The translations under genes and the position numbers were made by a program. From Enterococcus mediterraneensis (GTDB lineage: Bacteria; Bacillota; Bacilli; Lactobacillales; Enterococcaceae), in assembly GCF_900604485.1 (NCBI RefSeq), contig NZ_UWOP01000001.1:1349501-1413500 (forward strand): a stretch of 64,000 nt of DNA. The letters run 5' to 3'. The notes below the pieces were generated by a model, which had not been told where the DNA came from, did not search any database, and saw nothing but the letters and a program-made list of their open reading frames with translations. The stretch's first letter is position 1. Each line of letters opens with the position of its first letter. Shown piece after piece: positions 24,078-34,622 of this stretch.

Positions 24078-24856
24078 GTGTTTGGCAATTAGGCATATTG
24101 ATCATTTTTTCTTTTTTTACGATCTTAGATTCTTTGTCTTTGAACCTAGGTTGTCAATTTCCCGTAATCGTTGGAGCATTTGTTGGTATGGTCATCGGTG
24201 ATTTAAGGTTGGGATTGATGATCGGGTCTACATTGCAATTGATGGTCTTAGGAGTTGGAACTTATGGTGGCGCCTCTGTTCCTGATTTTACGACTGGGGC
24301 GATCGTTGGGACAGTCTATGCATATCTAACAGGTGGAGATGTAGAATTTGCCCTTGCATTAGCGGTACCTGTAGGGCTGCTAATGGTTCAATTAGATGTT
24401 TTAGCTCGTTTTAGTAACACTTTCTTTTTACATCGAGTAGATCGAAGTATTGAAAGAATGGATTTAAAAGGCATTCGCCGCAATATCTTATTAGGGGCAT
24501 TGCCATGGGGATTATCTCGAGCGATTCCTGTGTCAATCATGCTTATTTTTGGACGTGGCGTTATAAATGCAATCGTAAATCAATTACCAGATTGGCTAAT
24601 GGGTGGATTAAAAGTTTCGGGTGGCTTGTTACCAGTCGTTGGGATTGCTGTGCTACTTCGCTATTTGCCGACAAAGAAATTTTTCCCATATCTTATTATT
24701 GGATTTTTTTGTGCAGCCTATTTAAAGGTGCCAATGCTTGGGGTCGCGTGTGTGGGAAGTGCCATTGCTCTGATTGCGTATAATAATCAAATTCAGAACA
24801 AACCCGTCTTTGTAAATGCCGTTAGTTCAGAAGGAGAAGATGATTATGAAGAATGA
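24068..24856 (+). CDS. Mannose-family PTS EIIC component
   Basis: A 262-residue membrane protein with 6-8 hydrophobic segments, LGCQFPVIVGAFVGMVIGDL and STLQLMVLGVGTYGGASVPD being the family's conserved N-terminal features. It forms the sugar channel with EIID. It is intact here, unlike the EIIC at 51950. It overlaps the EIID start by 11 bp. Confidence 0.92.
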   Translation: MELSVWQLGILIIFSFFTILDSLSLNLGCQFPVIVGAFVGMVIGDLRLGLMIGSTLQLMVLGVGTYGGASVPDFTTGAIVGTVYAYLTGGDVEFALALAVPVGLLMVQLDVLARFSNTFFLHRVDRSIERMDLKGIRRNILLGALPWGLSRAIPVSIMLIFGRGVINAIVNQLPDWLMGGLKVSGGLLPVVGIAVLLRYLPTKKFFPYLIIGFFCAAYLKVPMLGVACVGSAIALIAYNNQIQNKPVFVNAVSSEGEDDYEE

Positions 24857-25640
24857 AGCGACTAAAAAAGAATTATTACAAATGAATACTCGTTGGATAT
24901 TTACCAGTCAAATTTGCTGGAATTACGAACGGATGATGTCTACAGGGTATTTGTACTCTATCCTGCCATTTTTAGAAAAAAATTATCCCAATAAACAGGA
25001 TTTGCAATCAATGTTACGAATGCACAACCAATTTTTCAATAGTAATCCAATGACCGGTACGTTGATTCTTGGAATCGATCAAGCGATCGAAGAAAAAGAA
25101 GGGATCAAATCAAAAGAGGTCGTTACTGGAATCAAGACCGGATTGATGGGGCCATTTGCTGGCGTAGGAGATACATTGTTCGGTGTTCTTTTGCCAACCA
25201 TCATGGGTTCGATTGCTGCTTATATGGGGCTTCAAGGAAATGTTACTGGAGTCTTGCTATGGATTGCGGCAAATATCAGCGTTGTTGTTTTGCGATATTT
25301 TTTGATGCTGAGTGGTTATCGTCAAGGAACAAAATTAGTGAACGAAATGGGAAATCGTCTGCAGATTCTCACGGATACAGCGATTCTTTTAGGAATGACA
25401 GTAGTTGGTGCGTTGATTCCGACTGTAGTGAATGCGCCTATTTCTTTCATCTACAAATCTGGTGAGGTAGAAATGAAACTTCAAGAGATTCTGGATCAAG
25501 TAATGCCATCGTTGATTCCGGTTTTACTTGTTATGCTTGTCTATCATCTATTGGGAAAGAAAAAAATGACTTCCTCAAAAGCGATTTTATTCATTATGAT
25601 TTTAGGCATTGTTCTTTATAATTTACACATTTTAGGATAG
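24846..25640 (+). CDS. Mannose-family PTS EIID component
   Basis: A 264-residue EIID-Man protein: [38 protein letters not shown] and [16 protein letters not shown] are diagnostic, with membrane helices in the C-terminal half. The ATG at 24846 is chosen because AAGGAG lies 9 bp upstream; ATG 24840 would be too close. Confidence 0.92.
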   Translation: MKNEATKKELLQMNTRWIFTSQICWNYERMMSTGYLYSILPFLEKNYPNKQDLQSMLRMHNQFFNSNPMTGTLILGIDQAIEEKEGIKSKEVVTGIKTGLMGPFAGVGDTLFGVLLPTIMGSIAAYMGLQGNVTGVLLWIAANISVVVLRYFLMLSGYRQGTKLVNEMGNRLQILTDTAILLGMTVVGALIPTVVNAPISFIYKSGEVEMKLQEILDQVMPSLIPVLLVMLVYHLLGKKKMTSSKAILFIMILGIVLYNLHILG

Positions 25641-25651
25641 GAGAGAAAAAA

Positions 25652-26353
25652 ATGAGTTTAGCATATTTTGATTATTGTGAGGAATTGGCTGTTGTTTTAA
25701 GGAAAGAAGAACCTAAGATGAGAGAGGCAGGAAAACGAATCGCTGTTGCAATTGCAAATGGAGGGATACTTCAAGCCTTCGGTAGCGGACATTCACATGC
25801 AGGCGCAATTGAAATATCGGGCAGAGCAGGCGGATTGATCCCTACAAAAGCTATCATCGATCCAGCAAATGGCATGTATGAAAGCATCGAAGGCGTCGGT
25901 AATCTGCTGGCTAAAAAAGTTCAGATAAAAGAGTATGATATTTTTGTTATTATTTCAAATTCTGGAAGGAATCCAGAAGTCATTGAACTAGCAAAATGGG
26001 TCAAAGATCATGGGAATGATTTGATTGTTGTAACTGCTTTAGATATCTCAGAAAAAAGTACTTCTCGCCATAGCAGCGGTATGCGTCTTTTTGAATTGGC
26101 GGATGTGATTTTGGATAATCATTCTGTTTTTGGAGATGCGGCATTAACGATCGATGGACTAGATACGCCAGTTTGCGGTACTTCCTCTTACGCCGCTACG
26201 TTACTTCTCCAACAGACCATGCATTTTGCAATCAATGAATTGGTAACACAAGGAATTAAACCACCAGTCTATAAAAGTGCAAATATTGATGGTGGCAGAG
26301 AAGAAAACGATTATTGGGAGAAAAAGTATGCCGATCGAATCTTCCATATGTAA
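25652..26353 (+). CDS. SIS-domain protein (UPF0309-like), probable sugar-phosphate isomerase/deglycase
   Basis: A 233-residue single-SIS protein: [20 protein letters not shown] is the phosphosugar-binding loop, [19 protein letters not shown] the second, and [14 protein letters not shown] the C-terminal signature. This family acts on phosphorylated amino sugars or glycated compounds, or regulates by binding them. It follows EIID after 11 bp and is overlapped by the PatB-like gene. The substrate should be the compound imported by the PTS. A remnant of a related gene lies at 20405. Confidence 0.85.
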   Translation: MSLAYFDYCEELAVVLRKEEPKMREAGKRIAVAIANGGILQAFGSGHSHAGAIEISGRAGGLIPTKAIIDPANGMYESIEGVGNLLAKKVQIKEYDIFVIISNSGRNPEVIELAKWVKDHGNDLIVVTALDISEKSTSRHSSGMRLFELADVILDNHSVFGDAALTIDGLDTPVCGTSSYAATLLLQQTMHFAINELVTQGIKPPVYKSANIDGGREENDYWEKKYADRIFHM

Positions 26354-27503
26354 GAAACAACTTCAGTTCCCAGATCGACATGAAACTTGTTCTGTGAAAT
26401 GGGATCGAAACACGCAAGATGTTTTACCATTTTCTGTTGCAGATATGGATTTTTCAGGGAGCGTTCATCTGATCAATAGATTAAAACAAAGATTAGAGCA
26501 TCCTGTTTTGGGTTACACAGATCCTTTTCCGAACACAAAACGAACAATCTGTAATTGGTGGAATAGTAGATACCACACGACCATATCAGAAGAAGCAGTG
26601 ATCTATTCCACCGGTGTTCTTCACAGCTATGTGCAGATTATTGAAGAGTTTACAAGAATCGGTGATAAAATTCTGACTTTCTCGCCGATTTATCCGCCGC
26701 TGTTCAATTTGCCTGTTAAATTGGGTCGACCGGTGGTTTTCAGTGAATTGATAAACGACAATTGGCAAATTGATTGTGAAGATGTAGAGAAAAAAATCCG
26801 CTCTGATCCAACGATCCGTCTATTGGTTCTATGTAATCCCCATAATCCAGTCTGTAAAGTATGGGGTAAAGTGCTATTGGAAAAATTAGTAATGATTTGT
26901 TCGAAATATGATGTATTGCTGGTATCTGATGAGATCCATATTGATCTGAGCTTTATTCCAGCTGTATCTATTTTACAAGTCTCAAGACCACAGGATGCTG
27001 TGATTGTGTTAGGATCACCAGTGAAAACTTTTAATGTAGCTGGAATAAAAGGATCTTTTCTATTCTGCCCATCTGTTAAAATTCGCGAACGTTTAGCAAT
27101 CCGCTTTAAAACAAGAGGAATCTCTGATTTGAATTTATTCGCCTATCAAATGCTAGAAGAGGTGTATGGTAATCCGGAAAACGAAATTTGGTTAGAGCGA
27201 GCGAAGAACCAAATTTCAGCTAATTACCAGTTGTTATGTAAAAATATGAAACGATCTTTGCCAAAAGTAGAAATTGCCCCTTTAGAAGCTACCTATCTTG
27301 CTTGGATAGATTTGCGGGCCTATTTAACTGATGAACAAATAAAAAAAGCTTGTCACCGAGCAAAAATTACTCTTCACTACGGAAATGAATTTGGTTTGAA
27401 TGGAGAAGGGTTCATTCGTTGGAATATTGCCTGTGACCCTGTGATTTTGGAAAAGGGAATTGATTTATTTATCAAAGAAGTATCGCGAATAAGTTTAGGC
27501 TGA
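26328..27503 (+). CDS. PatB/MalY-type PLP-dependent C-S lyase/aminotransferase
   Basis: A 391-residue fold-type I PLP enzyme. Typical PatB/MalY blocks: CSVKWDRN and [10 protein letters not shown] near the N-terminus, [22 protein letters not shown], the PLP-lysine region [14 protein letters not shown], and [19 protein letters not shown] at the end. These enzymes cleave C-S bonds of cystathionine-like substrates or transaminate. The ATG at 26328 follows GGGAG and overlaps the SIS gene by 26 bp, so it is tightly coupled to the PTS operon, an unusual partner. Confidence 0.88.
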   Translation: MPIESSICKKQLQFPDRHETCSVKWDRNTQDVLPFSVADMDFSGSVHLINRLKQRLEHPVLGYTDPFPNTKRTICNWWNSRYHTTISEEAVIYSTGVLHSYVQIIEEFTRIGDKILTFSPIYPPLFNLPVKLGRPVVFSELINDNWQIDCEDVEKKIRSDPTIRLLVLCNPHNPVCKVWGKVLLEKLVMICSKYDVLLVSDEIHIDLSFIPAVSILQVSRPQDAVIVLGSPVKTFNVAGIKGSFLFCPSVKIRERLAIRFKTRGISDLNLFAYQMLEEVYGNPENEIWLERAKNQISANYQLLCKNMKRSLPKVEIAPLEATYLAWIDLRAYLTDEQIKKACHRAKITLHYGNEFGLNGEGFIRWNIACDPVILEKGIDLFIKEVSRISLG

Positions 27504-27622
27504 AGTCTCTAAATTAAAAACTGTTTTTCATCATCTGGTTAAGTCAAAATGAGTAACATAAAACAAATAACTTTTCTATAACAGAGGATCAGGAAAATAT
27601 AACAATAAATCAGGAAAAGAAG

Positions 27623-28246
27623 ATGAGTGGAATGTTATTCAAATATTTAGAAAATGATAATGCAGAAGCGAAAAGTCAAGTGAATGCATTGGAAGAGCCT
27701 CATGTCCACATTTTGATTTCCCAAAAATTAGCAAAGATGTTTGGGATCGATCCTCGAAAATTAGCACCTTGTCCTGAAGAGGTAAAGCCTGAGAATACGT
27801 TTCTGGCGTCGACCTTTTCATTTGGTGATGAGAATGAAACGATATTATTAGCGCGAAATCTAGCTATGAATTCCACCTATATGGTAGATATCTAACCAGA
27901 AGAAGTGGAGGCCGATGAAATCGGCAATGAAGTGCTAATGGGATATGAGGAGGAATATCTTTCTGAAGATGCGACGATCGATCCAGAGAAATTGCCAATA
28001 AAGAGCGAGGACTTTCCTGCTGCTTGGGAAGCTTTTGGCTATTATGAGGCACCTCGAGACATGGTAAGAAATATGATCAACATGACTCGTTTCCAAATTT
28101 CTGTGATAAAGAATCATTTGCAGCATAATTCTCCAGAAATATCGGATGAGCCTGATCTCAAGCTGTTGAAACTTTACGAATCACTCTTGAACGGAAACAT
28201 TAGCTTAGAAGAAGCACACAAAAATTACCTAGAAAATAAAGACTAG
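27623..28246 (+). pseudogene. Unknown gene split by one in-frame stop codon
   Basis: Two frames, 27623-27895 (90 aa) and 27905-28246 (113 aa), are in the same phase and separated only by TAA at 27893-27895 and nine bases. Read through, they give a 207-residue acidic protein without recognised domains. Both parts have the same composition, and the second has only a GTG without a ribosome site. A single substitution in a sense codon explains the split. Readthrough or independent function cannot be excluded, but a decayed gene is most likely. Confidence 0.7.
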
Positions 28247-28278
28247 CTCAGCCGAGAACAGTCAACAAAAAAAGCTGA

Positions 28279-28320
28279 ACAGCTTGTAAGTCCAAATGCG
28301 GGACTTACAAGCTGTTTTTT
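28279..28320. terminator. Strong terminator between convergent units
   Basis: A 15-bp perfect stem ACAGCTTGTAAGTCC/GGACTTACAAGCTGT followed by TTTTTT on the plus strand, with AAAAAAA upstream so that it can also serve the minus-strand Mga-like gene. Confidence 0.9.
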
Positions 28321-28365
28321 AGTGTCTGAGGATTTATAAAAATGTTAGAAGTTCTCAAGCGTATA

Positions 28366-29871
28366 CTATTGCGGCAATTTATACGCTAGATTTTTCTTTC
28401 GATGGTGTTTTTGCAAGTCGCGATACAATGCAACGTAGTTTGTACTATTGCTAAAAAAATTAAAAACGAAAAACGGTGTCTGATTTCCTTCTGGCAACAG
28501 TGCGACAGAGGAGCAGATCAAATAATCATAGCGCTCTACTTCATGGATCGAAAAAGGCAATAACTCCACAAATGATAAATCTCGCAGATGTGCCTTGATA
28601 TCTTGTTGAAACAGCTGGTTGGCTTCCATGATCAAGGAAACATATAGCGGTTGTTTTTGTCCAGATTCCTCAAAGTATTCTAGTGTCAACCACGTGAACA
28701 GCTCCGCCAAGCAACCGTTACATCCTTGCAACCAATCAAATTCTTGTCTTTTCATAAATTGCTGGAAAAATGCTGTAACGCGTTCTTTTAATGTTTCGAA
28801 CAATACAGACTGGTTTTTCCGGAAATAAAGCAATAAGTCGAATAGATTAGGGATCCGCTGAGGAAATACATAGTAGCAAAACAAAACATTATACAGATTG
28901 CCATGGATATTAGGATTTTTTTTCAATAAATCAGTATCGCCTCGCAGGATTTTTTTGCTCCAAAATTGTTCGAAACACTCTAACAATTTATTCAGCTGAT
29001 TTTTCTGCTGAAGATGAGATTGCATTATCGGCAGGCGTGGATCGTTTGGATCAGTATAAGTAGGCGCGTAATGATACATAAACTGGATAAAACGGTATTC
29101 GCCTTTAAGTTTTTCAGCTGTTAATGGAAAGAAGGCTTGGAGATTTTCCGGTGCCAAAGGGCTATCTACAACCAATATACCATCGTAGCGCGGATCATCT
29201 TCTACGTAAAATCCTTGTTTCGTGCGGATATAGGTGATCTCCGCGAAAAGATAGATTTCTTTAATACCCACGTAATCTTGACCCAAAGGAACTTCCTGCT
29301 TTAAAGCTGCTAATGTAGTAGCTAATTCCCCTTCTTCAAAATGATGGAATAATTCCTCGCTGCCTTTAGAAACGGCCCAGACGAAATTGAAAAAAGTCAA
29401 ACGGATCAGCCGTTCATCGCCTTTTAGTGTCAATTTGCTGCGATTGAATGTTAAACCAAATTGTTGAATGTACTCTGCTAGCGGTTGTAAGTAGCGCATA
29501 GCAGAAGCGATGCTTATGTATTGAATCTCGCAAAAGTTGACCAATTCCTTTTCGGGAAACTGCAACATGAAAAGAAGTGCCTGATAAGGAATGCTTCGTC
29601 TGATCAAAAACGAGAAATACTGTTCATAGGTGACCAATCCCGGCTCCCAACAAAGCTGTCCTTGTGGTGAAAAAAAAGATTCTTTTTGATCTTGCAACGC
29701 TCGAAAATCTTCAAGCATCTCCATCAACAAAGACTGCGTACTGCTGTAAGCAAATCCCAATCCATCATTGATAGATTTCACCGAATATTCCCCAGCAGGC
29801 AACGTTTCAAGAAAATAGGTGATCTTCAGTTTTTTCTGTTCTTTTTTTGATAACAAAATAGACGCCAGCAT
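28366..29871 (-). CDS. Mga-family regulator, EbpR-like
   Basis: A 501-residue protein. The N-terminal part has two helix-turn-helix segments (TYFLETLPAGEYSVKSIND, then YEQYFSFLIRRSIPYQALLF and IQYISIASAMRYLQPLAEYI), the central part is PRD-like and the C-terminus EIIB-like, as in Mga/AtxA regulators. It is divergent from the pilus operon at 31041; in E. faecalis the Mga-family EbpR sits by ebpABC and activates it, so the same role is inferred. ATG 29871 is preferred to the GTG at 29880, because GAGGGTGAGG lies at the right distance only from the ATG. Confidence 0.85.
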   Translation of the reverse strand: MLASILLSKKEQKKLKITYFLETLPAGEYSVKSINDGLGFAYSSTQSLLMEMLEDFRALQDQKESFFSPQGQLCWEPGLVTYEQYFSFLIRRSIPYQALLFMLQFPEKELVNFCEIQYISIASAMRYLQPLAEYIQQFGLTFNRSKLTLKGDERLIRLTFFNFVWAVSKGSEELFHHFEEGELATTLAALKQEVPLGQDYVGIKEIYLFAEITYIRTKQGFYVEDDPRYDGILVVDSPLAPENLQAFFPLTAEKLKGEYRFIQFMYHYAPTYTDPNDPRLPIMQSHLQQKNQLNKLLECFEQFWSKKILRGDTDLLKKNPNIHGNLYNVLFCYYVFPQRIPNLFDLLLYFRKNQSVLFETLKERVTAFFQQFMKRQEFDWLQGCNGCLAELFTWLTLEYFEESGQKQPLYVSLIMEANQLFQQDIKAHLRDLSFVELLPFSIHEVERYDYLICSSVALLPEGNQTPFFVFNFFSNSTNYVALYRDLQKHHRKKNLAYKLPQ

Positions 29872-29880
29872 ATCCCTCAC

Positions 29881-31040
29881 CCTCAGCTCTTAATATCTAA
29901 TTACATTATAATTAAAGCGCGTATTTATTGCAAACTTCTAATGAAACGGCTGAAATAAATAACGTTATAAGTAAATATATCCAGAAAATTTACGATAATT
30001 TTACCCTATTACACGGCTGTTTTTACACGAACAATATTTATCTATAAATAAAAATAATTCGTTTTATACAAATAAAAACCAACAGCAAAGTACCTCGACA
30101 GATGGATTCGAGTATTTCTATGGAAGAAAAAAGTGAGTGAACTATCTATGAAAATAATATTGACGAAATCCACTAATGGATACAACTGTTACTAAGACAG
30201 CAATAGATTTGTTGAAGGACATTGCTCTGAATTGCTATCTACTTTGATGTGCTAAATCTGACAAAGAAATATAAGTAAATAATAGTAGAAAAAAATCGGA
30301 AGAAGACAAATAAGAAAATAAATCAGTTACTAGAAGCTGAACCAACTGTAAAATATGCCATCAAGCAGCACAAACAATTACTGGAGACGTAACGATAAAG
30401 CTAATACCCTAAAAACAATGCAAGCTGATTCCTACGAGTCGTTTGGTCTTAAAAAACTACATCTATCTACCTCCTTTCTTCAAAAGGCTACTGACTGTAA
30501 GAGACCCATCAGTTTTTAAGGTGTTCTTTTTAGAACATCTATGACCATAACGATCTTTATTTTAACAAGAAATTATTTGTTAATAAAAAACAAAAATAAA
30601 AGATAATAATGTTCGTTTTAAATTATCAATTTCTGGTAGTGAGTTTCTCTTTTTTGATAATTTTACAATAAATTTAAAAATATATGTTTTTTAAAAGTGT
30701 CATAAACGCTTATAAATATGCTTTTTTTTTGTTTTATTAGTTATTAATATTTAAGGAAACCGCTTTTTCGTTAAAATTGTTCTCAGAAAGATAGATTGTT
30801 AGTATTGAATTAGGAACAATTAAAAAATAATTTGATAATGGGAGGAGTGTCGATAAAAGGGTTGGTTTTTTAGATTTTTTAATACGAATATTGACACTTG
30901 GTTTTTAAAAAAACACAGTCAATCGCGATGTTGGTTAAGGAAATAAGGAAGTTTCTTAATAGTTTAGTTGGAAAAAAGGATTTGCATGAGATTCATTATT
31001 TAATGCAAAAAAATATGAAGGAAAGGAAGTGTAAAAAATA
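29881..31040. other. AT-rich intergenic region with possible gene remnant
   Basis: About 1.1 kb between the regulator and the pilus operon has no intact gene. It is very AT-rich and probably contains the regulatory region of both. From about 30177 to 30410 an interrupted plus-strand frame reads TKTAIDLLKDIALN, then after stops AKSDKEI and EAEPTVKYAIKQHKQLLET, which looks like decayed coding sequence of unknown origin. A short hairpin AGGTGTTCT/AGAACATCT lies at 30519-30540. No good sigma-A promoter could be chosen with confidence. Confidence 0.5.
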
Positions 31041-34000
31041 ATGAAGCTTGCAAAAAAATGGTGCCCTGCTATGCGGATTTTGGTTATTTTGACGATCCTC
31101 GTCCCGTATTTCAGTTCACTCGCTGTTCTTTTGCCGCAAGATGCTGAAGCCATCACTAACGAACCGCAAGTGGTCTTCAATGAAGAAAATTATGGAAAAG
31201 TCGAAGCATCCTATGTGGAAAAAGAAACAACGATCGAATGGACGATCGATTATCAAAAATATCAAGACACTAGCACGAATGATGATGTGCAGCGCTTGAT
31301 GAAACTGAGACTAGAGCAAGTAGCTAGCGGCGTCGGCACAGTCAAGAACATGAACGATTCAGATTTGACGGAAGAAGACGACTGGTACGTAGAAAAAGAA
31401 TTTTCGGCAGAATCAAAAGGAACATTGATCGTCGAAATGCCGAAAGATGACCTTGAATTGACTATCGAAGTTCAAATGGACGAGCAGCGTACCACGATCC
31501 AAGAAGTCGAAACAGCAGTTTTAGCGGCTGAAGTAGAAACTGCGGAGACAACGGAAGCTGCAGAACCGGCTGTACAAACAGAAGAAATCACAGAAACGGT
31601 GGAAACATCAGACATTCTTTCTTCAACAGATGCCGGTCCTCACACTGTGACTGCGGAAGTTGCGGCAGAAGAGCCACAGCCAGAAGCGCAACCAGAAGTA
31701 CAAGCAACAGAGCCTGCAAAAGAAGCACAAGAGGAGAGCGTTGAAGCAGTTGAACCGTCCGAAACGGCGACCTCTGATGCAGAAGAAACAGAAGCTGTGA
31801 TTTCTGATGAATCAGCACAAGGAAGAGTCCAAACGGCTGCTTGGAATTTTAATCCACTGCTTGAGAACACAGGGTCTGATGCGACTGACCGGTTTATTTA
31901 TACTACAGATGACACGGGAACTTTTCCTGAAAATGGAACAGGGCTTCACTTAGAGGGTGGTCCTAGTAAAGAAATCGTGAACTATGATTATAGTTCTGTT
32001 TCTGAAGATTTTGTTCCTACAACGAACATTCTAGAAGAGGATTCAGGATTCTATGGCGGCTATCATGACTATGATGGTGCATATCTGAAGAAAAGCGTTA
32101 TGCCTACAGATGATCCAAATCAATTCACTGTACAGCTGGATATGATTGGCGATATTACAAAATCGGAAACCCCACTTGATGTGGTATTGGTCTTGGATAA
32201 ATCTTCGAGTATGACTAGAGATATAACAAAAATAATTTATGGTGAATGGGAAGAGATTACTTGGCAACAATACAATGATCGACGTAGCGGAGACGGCTAT
32301 CAATATCAGGCTGTACGACTAGGTTGGTTTAGGTATAGATATGAACGTCGAACAAGGACTGAAACTACTTCTAATCGGTGGGATGATGTAAAGAATGCTA
32401 CAAAACAGTTTGCTACAGAATTATTAAAAAATGAGAATATTCAAATGGGATTGGCCAGTTTTGGCTCAGTTGGAAACGGGAACATTTGGGGAGAACATAG
32501 CGTATTCGCTAATGGCTCCGGATTTACCAATGATGTTGATGAACTTCTTGCCAACAGTATATATACTGTTACTCCAAGTAATTCAGGAACACCAACTTTT
32601 CTAGGAGTTGACGTTGGATATGAATTATTAACAAGTTCGGAGTATAAATCATCCAATGAAAATCCTCAAAAAGTAATGATTTTCTTGACTGATGGACAGC
32701 CTACTTTTGGCCCTAGAACAAGGTATACAGGACTGAGTCAGTTAAGTAAAACTACGGATTCAGGTAATATTCGCTATACCACAAATGATTCTTTACGTCT
32801 CTATGAAGGGGATGGTTCTGACACTCAAGGGAATACTACATTAAACCGAATAGCTACTAATACAGTAACTCATGCAGGAAGTCGTAGAAAAGAGAACATT
32901 CAAACTTACTCTATTGGTTATGCAGATACAACGATTAGTGTAAATGTATTAACTGCTTTGGGAGAACACGGATACTATAGGGCTGAAAACTTTACGACAC
33001 TCATCGAGGTATTAAATAATATTCTATCAAAGCTAACAGCAACGATCCAAAATGCTACGTTCATTGATCCGATGAGCATTTTTGTAGAACGAATTAGTGA
33101 TATAACAACTGCCGCATTGACACTTCATAAAGGTAATCCTAATACTTTAAGTGTAACACCAAAAGGCACGACTGAAGATGGATATCCTTTATATGCTCAA
33201 CATATTGACGATACTCTTACCGAATCAGAAGATGGTTCCATTAATTTATCTGATATTACCTTAGGCGGTACCGAAACAGAACTTCAAGGTTATCGAATAA
33301 CTTACACTGTGGAGCTTATAGATAAACATCGAGACGGTAAATTCTATCCGACTAATGGTCCTACCTATTTGCAAAATGGTGATGAAAAATTTTTACACTT
33401 CGCAGTTCCATCGGTTAAAGTAGCTCCGCCAGAAGTTGACTTTACTTTAACTAAGATGGTGACTAATACGACGAGCATCTTAGCGGGTGCAGGATTTACA
33501 CTATACGAAGATCAAGAAAGAAAAAATCCTGTGGAGGGTCAGAGTGAAGTTGAATCCGATTCATATGGAAAAATTTATTTTACTAACGTTAAGCCAGGCA
33601 CCTATTGGTTACATGAAACTACTACACCACTAGGGTTCGAGACTATGGATCCGATTGAGATAACAGTCAATAGTGACGGTACAATTACTAGTGATGGAAT
33701 AAAAGATAATAAAATCTTCAACGAATTAAAACCTTTCCGCTTGCGATTAGATAAAGTTACGCAAACGGGTGCATCTTTAAGTGGAGCTACTTTCAGACTT
33801 GATGAAGTAGCTGAAACTACTAAAGAAGTTGAGACAGTTATTTCTGATGAAGACGGAAATATTTTATTTACAAAAGACTTATCACCAGGATCCTATAAAT
33901 TAACTGAAACAAAGGCTCCTGATGGGTATCAAATCTCTGAGAATAGCCCATGGACGATTGAAATATCGGCGGATCGTACAGCGACAATTCAGGGCAAGAA

Positions 34001-34622
34001 CGAGACGACGGAACAAGAGTTATCCGTTGAATTTGATACAGTAAATGGCGTATGGCAGATTGCTCCTGGTGAAAGTTCTGGGAAGATAAGTAATGACTTG
34101 AAACCGTTTGATCTTTCAATTAAGAAGGTAAGTTCGGTGAATGAAGTTGTACTACTACCAGGTGCTAAATTCAGCTTGTATGCTGATTCAAGCGCTTCAG
34201 GAACTCTATTAGCAACTGCAACAACAGATGCTTATGGAATTGGATCATTCATTAAAAACGATGGTAGTGGAGAAAAATTCCCATTAGCATCTAATAGTAT
34301 TTACTATATCAAAGAAACCAAAGCACCAGATGGTTTCATCTTGTTAGATGGGATTTTCACAGTAGAAGTTAATAAGTATGATTCAGTAACTGTATCGTAT
34401 GGTACAACAAACTTAGATAAAGATGCAGTGGCCGTAGGTTTGGTTGCTGGCGAAGATAACAACACCATCCAATTCACCGCTGAAAACCGACCAAAAGGAC
34501 AACTGCCGTCAACCGGTGGTCCAGGGCGCAAGTCTTCCATGATTGCCGCAGCGGTGCTCATCGTCTTTGCAACAGGTACTACCGTCTACTATGTCTACCG
34601 CAATCGAAAGGGGGCGAAGTAA
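31041..34622 (+). CDS. Pilus tip adhesin with vWA domain, EbpA-like
   Basis: An 1193-residue surface protein: a signal peptide (about 1-37), an Ala/Glu/Thr-rich stretch (about 150-270), a vWA domain (about 375-680) with MIDAS motif DKSSS at 386-390 and LTDGQPTFG, then three Cna-B/SpaA-like domains (about 810-1140, each with an E-box such as YWLHETTTPLGF, YKLTETKAPDGY and YYIKETKAPDGF), and sorting signal LPSTGG at 1155-1160 followed by a membrane helix and basic tail. It is the probable host-binding tip of the pilus. The A/E-rich segment is unusual and may be a flexible spacer. Confidence 0.9.
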   Translation: MKLAKKWCPAMRILVILTILVPYFSSLAVLLPQDAEAITNEPQVVFNEENYGKVEASYVEKETTIEWTIDYQKYQDTSTNDDVQRLMKLRLEQVASGVGTVKNMNDSDLTEEDDWYVEKEFSAESKGTLIVEMPKDDLELTIEVQMDEQRTTIQEVETAVLAAEVETAETTEAAEPAVQTEEITETVETSDILSSTDAGPHTVTAEVAAEEPQPEAQPEVQATEPAKEAQEESVEAVEPSETATSDAEETEAVISDESAQGRVQTAAWNFNPLLENTGSDATDRFIYTTDDTGTFPENGTGLHLEGGPSKEIVNYDYSSVSEDFVPTTNILEEDSGFYGGYHDYDGAYLKKSVMPTDDPNQFTVQLDMIGDITKSETPLDVVLVLDKSSSMTRDITKIIYGEWEEITWQQYNDRRSGDGYQYQAVRLGWFRYRYERRTRTETTSNRWDDVKNATKQFATELLKNENIQMGLASFGSVGNGNIWGEHSVFANGSGFTNDVDELLANSIYTVTPSNSGTPTFLGVDVGYELLTSSEYKSSNENPQKVMIFLTDGQPTFGPRTRYTGLSQLSKTTDSGNIRYTTNDSLRLYEGDGSDTQGNTTLNRIATNTVTHAGSRRKENIQTYSIGYADTTISVNVLTALGEHGYYRAENFTTLIEVLNNILSKLTATIQNATFIDPMSIFVERISDITTAALTLHKGNPNTLSVTPKGTTEDGYPLYAQHIDDTLTESEDGSINLSDITLGGTETELQGYRITYTVELIDKHRDGKFYPTNGPTYLQNGDEKFLHFAVPSVKVAPPEVDFTLTKMVTNTTSILAGAGFTLYEDQERKNPVEGQSEVESDSYGKIYFTNVKPGTYWLHETTTPLGFETMDPIEITVNSDGTITSDGIKDNKIFNELKPFRLRLDKVTQTGASLSGATFRLDEVAETTKEVETVISDEDGNILFTKDLSPGSYKLTETKAPDGYQISENSPWTIEISADRTATIQGKNETTEQELSVEFDTVNGVWQIAPGESSGKISNDLKPFDLSIKKVSSVNEVVLLPGAKFSLYADSSASGTLLATATTDAYGIGSFIKNDGSGEKFPLASNSIYYIKETKAPDGFILLDGIFTVEVNKYDSVTVSYGTTNLDKDAVAVGLVAGEDNNTIQFTAENRPKGQLPSTGGPGRKSSMIAAAVLIVFATGTTVYYVYRNRKGAK

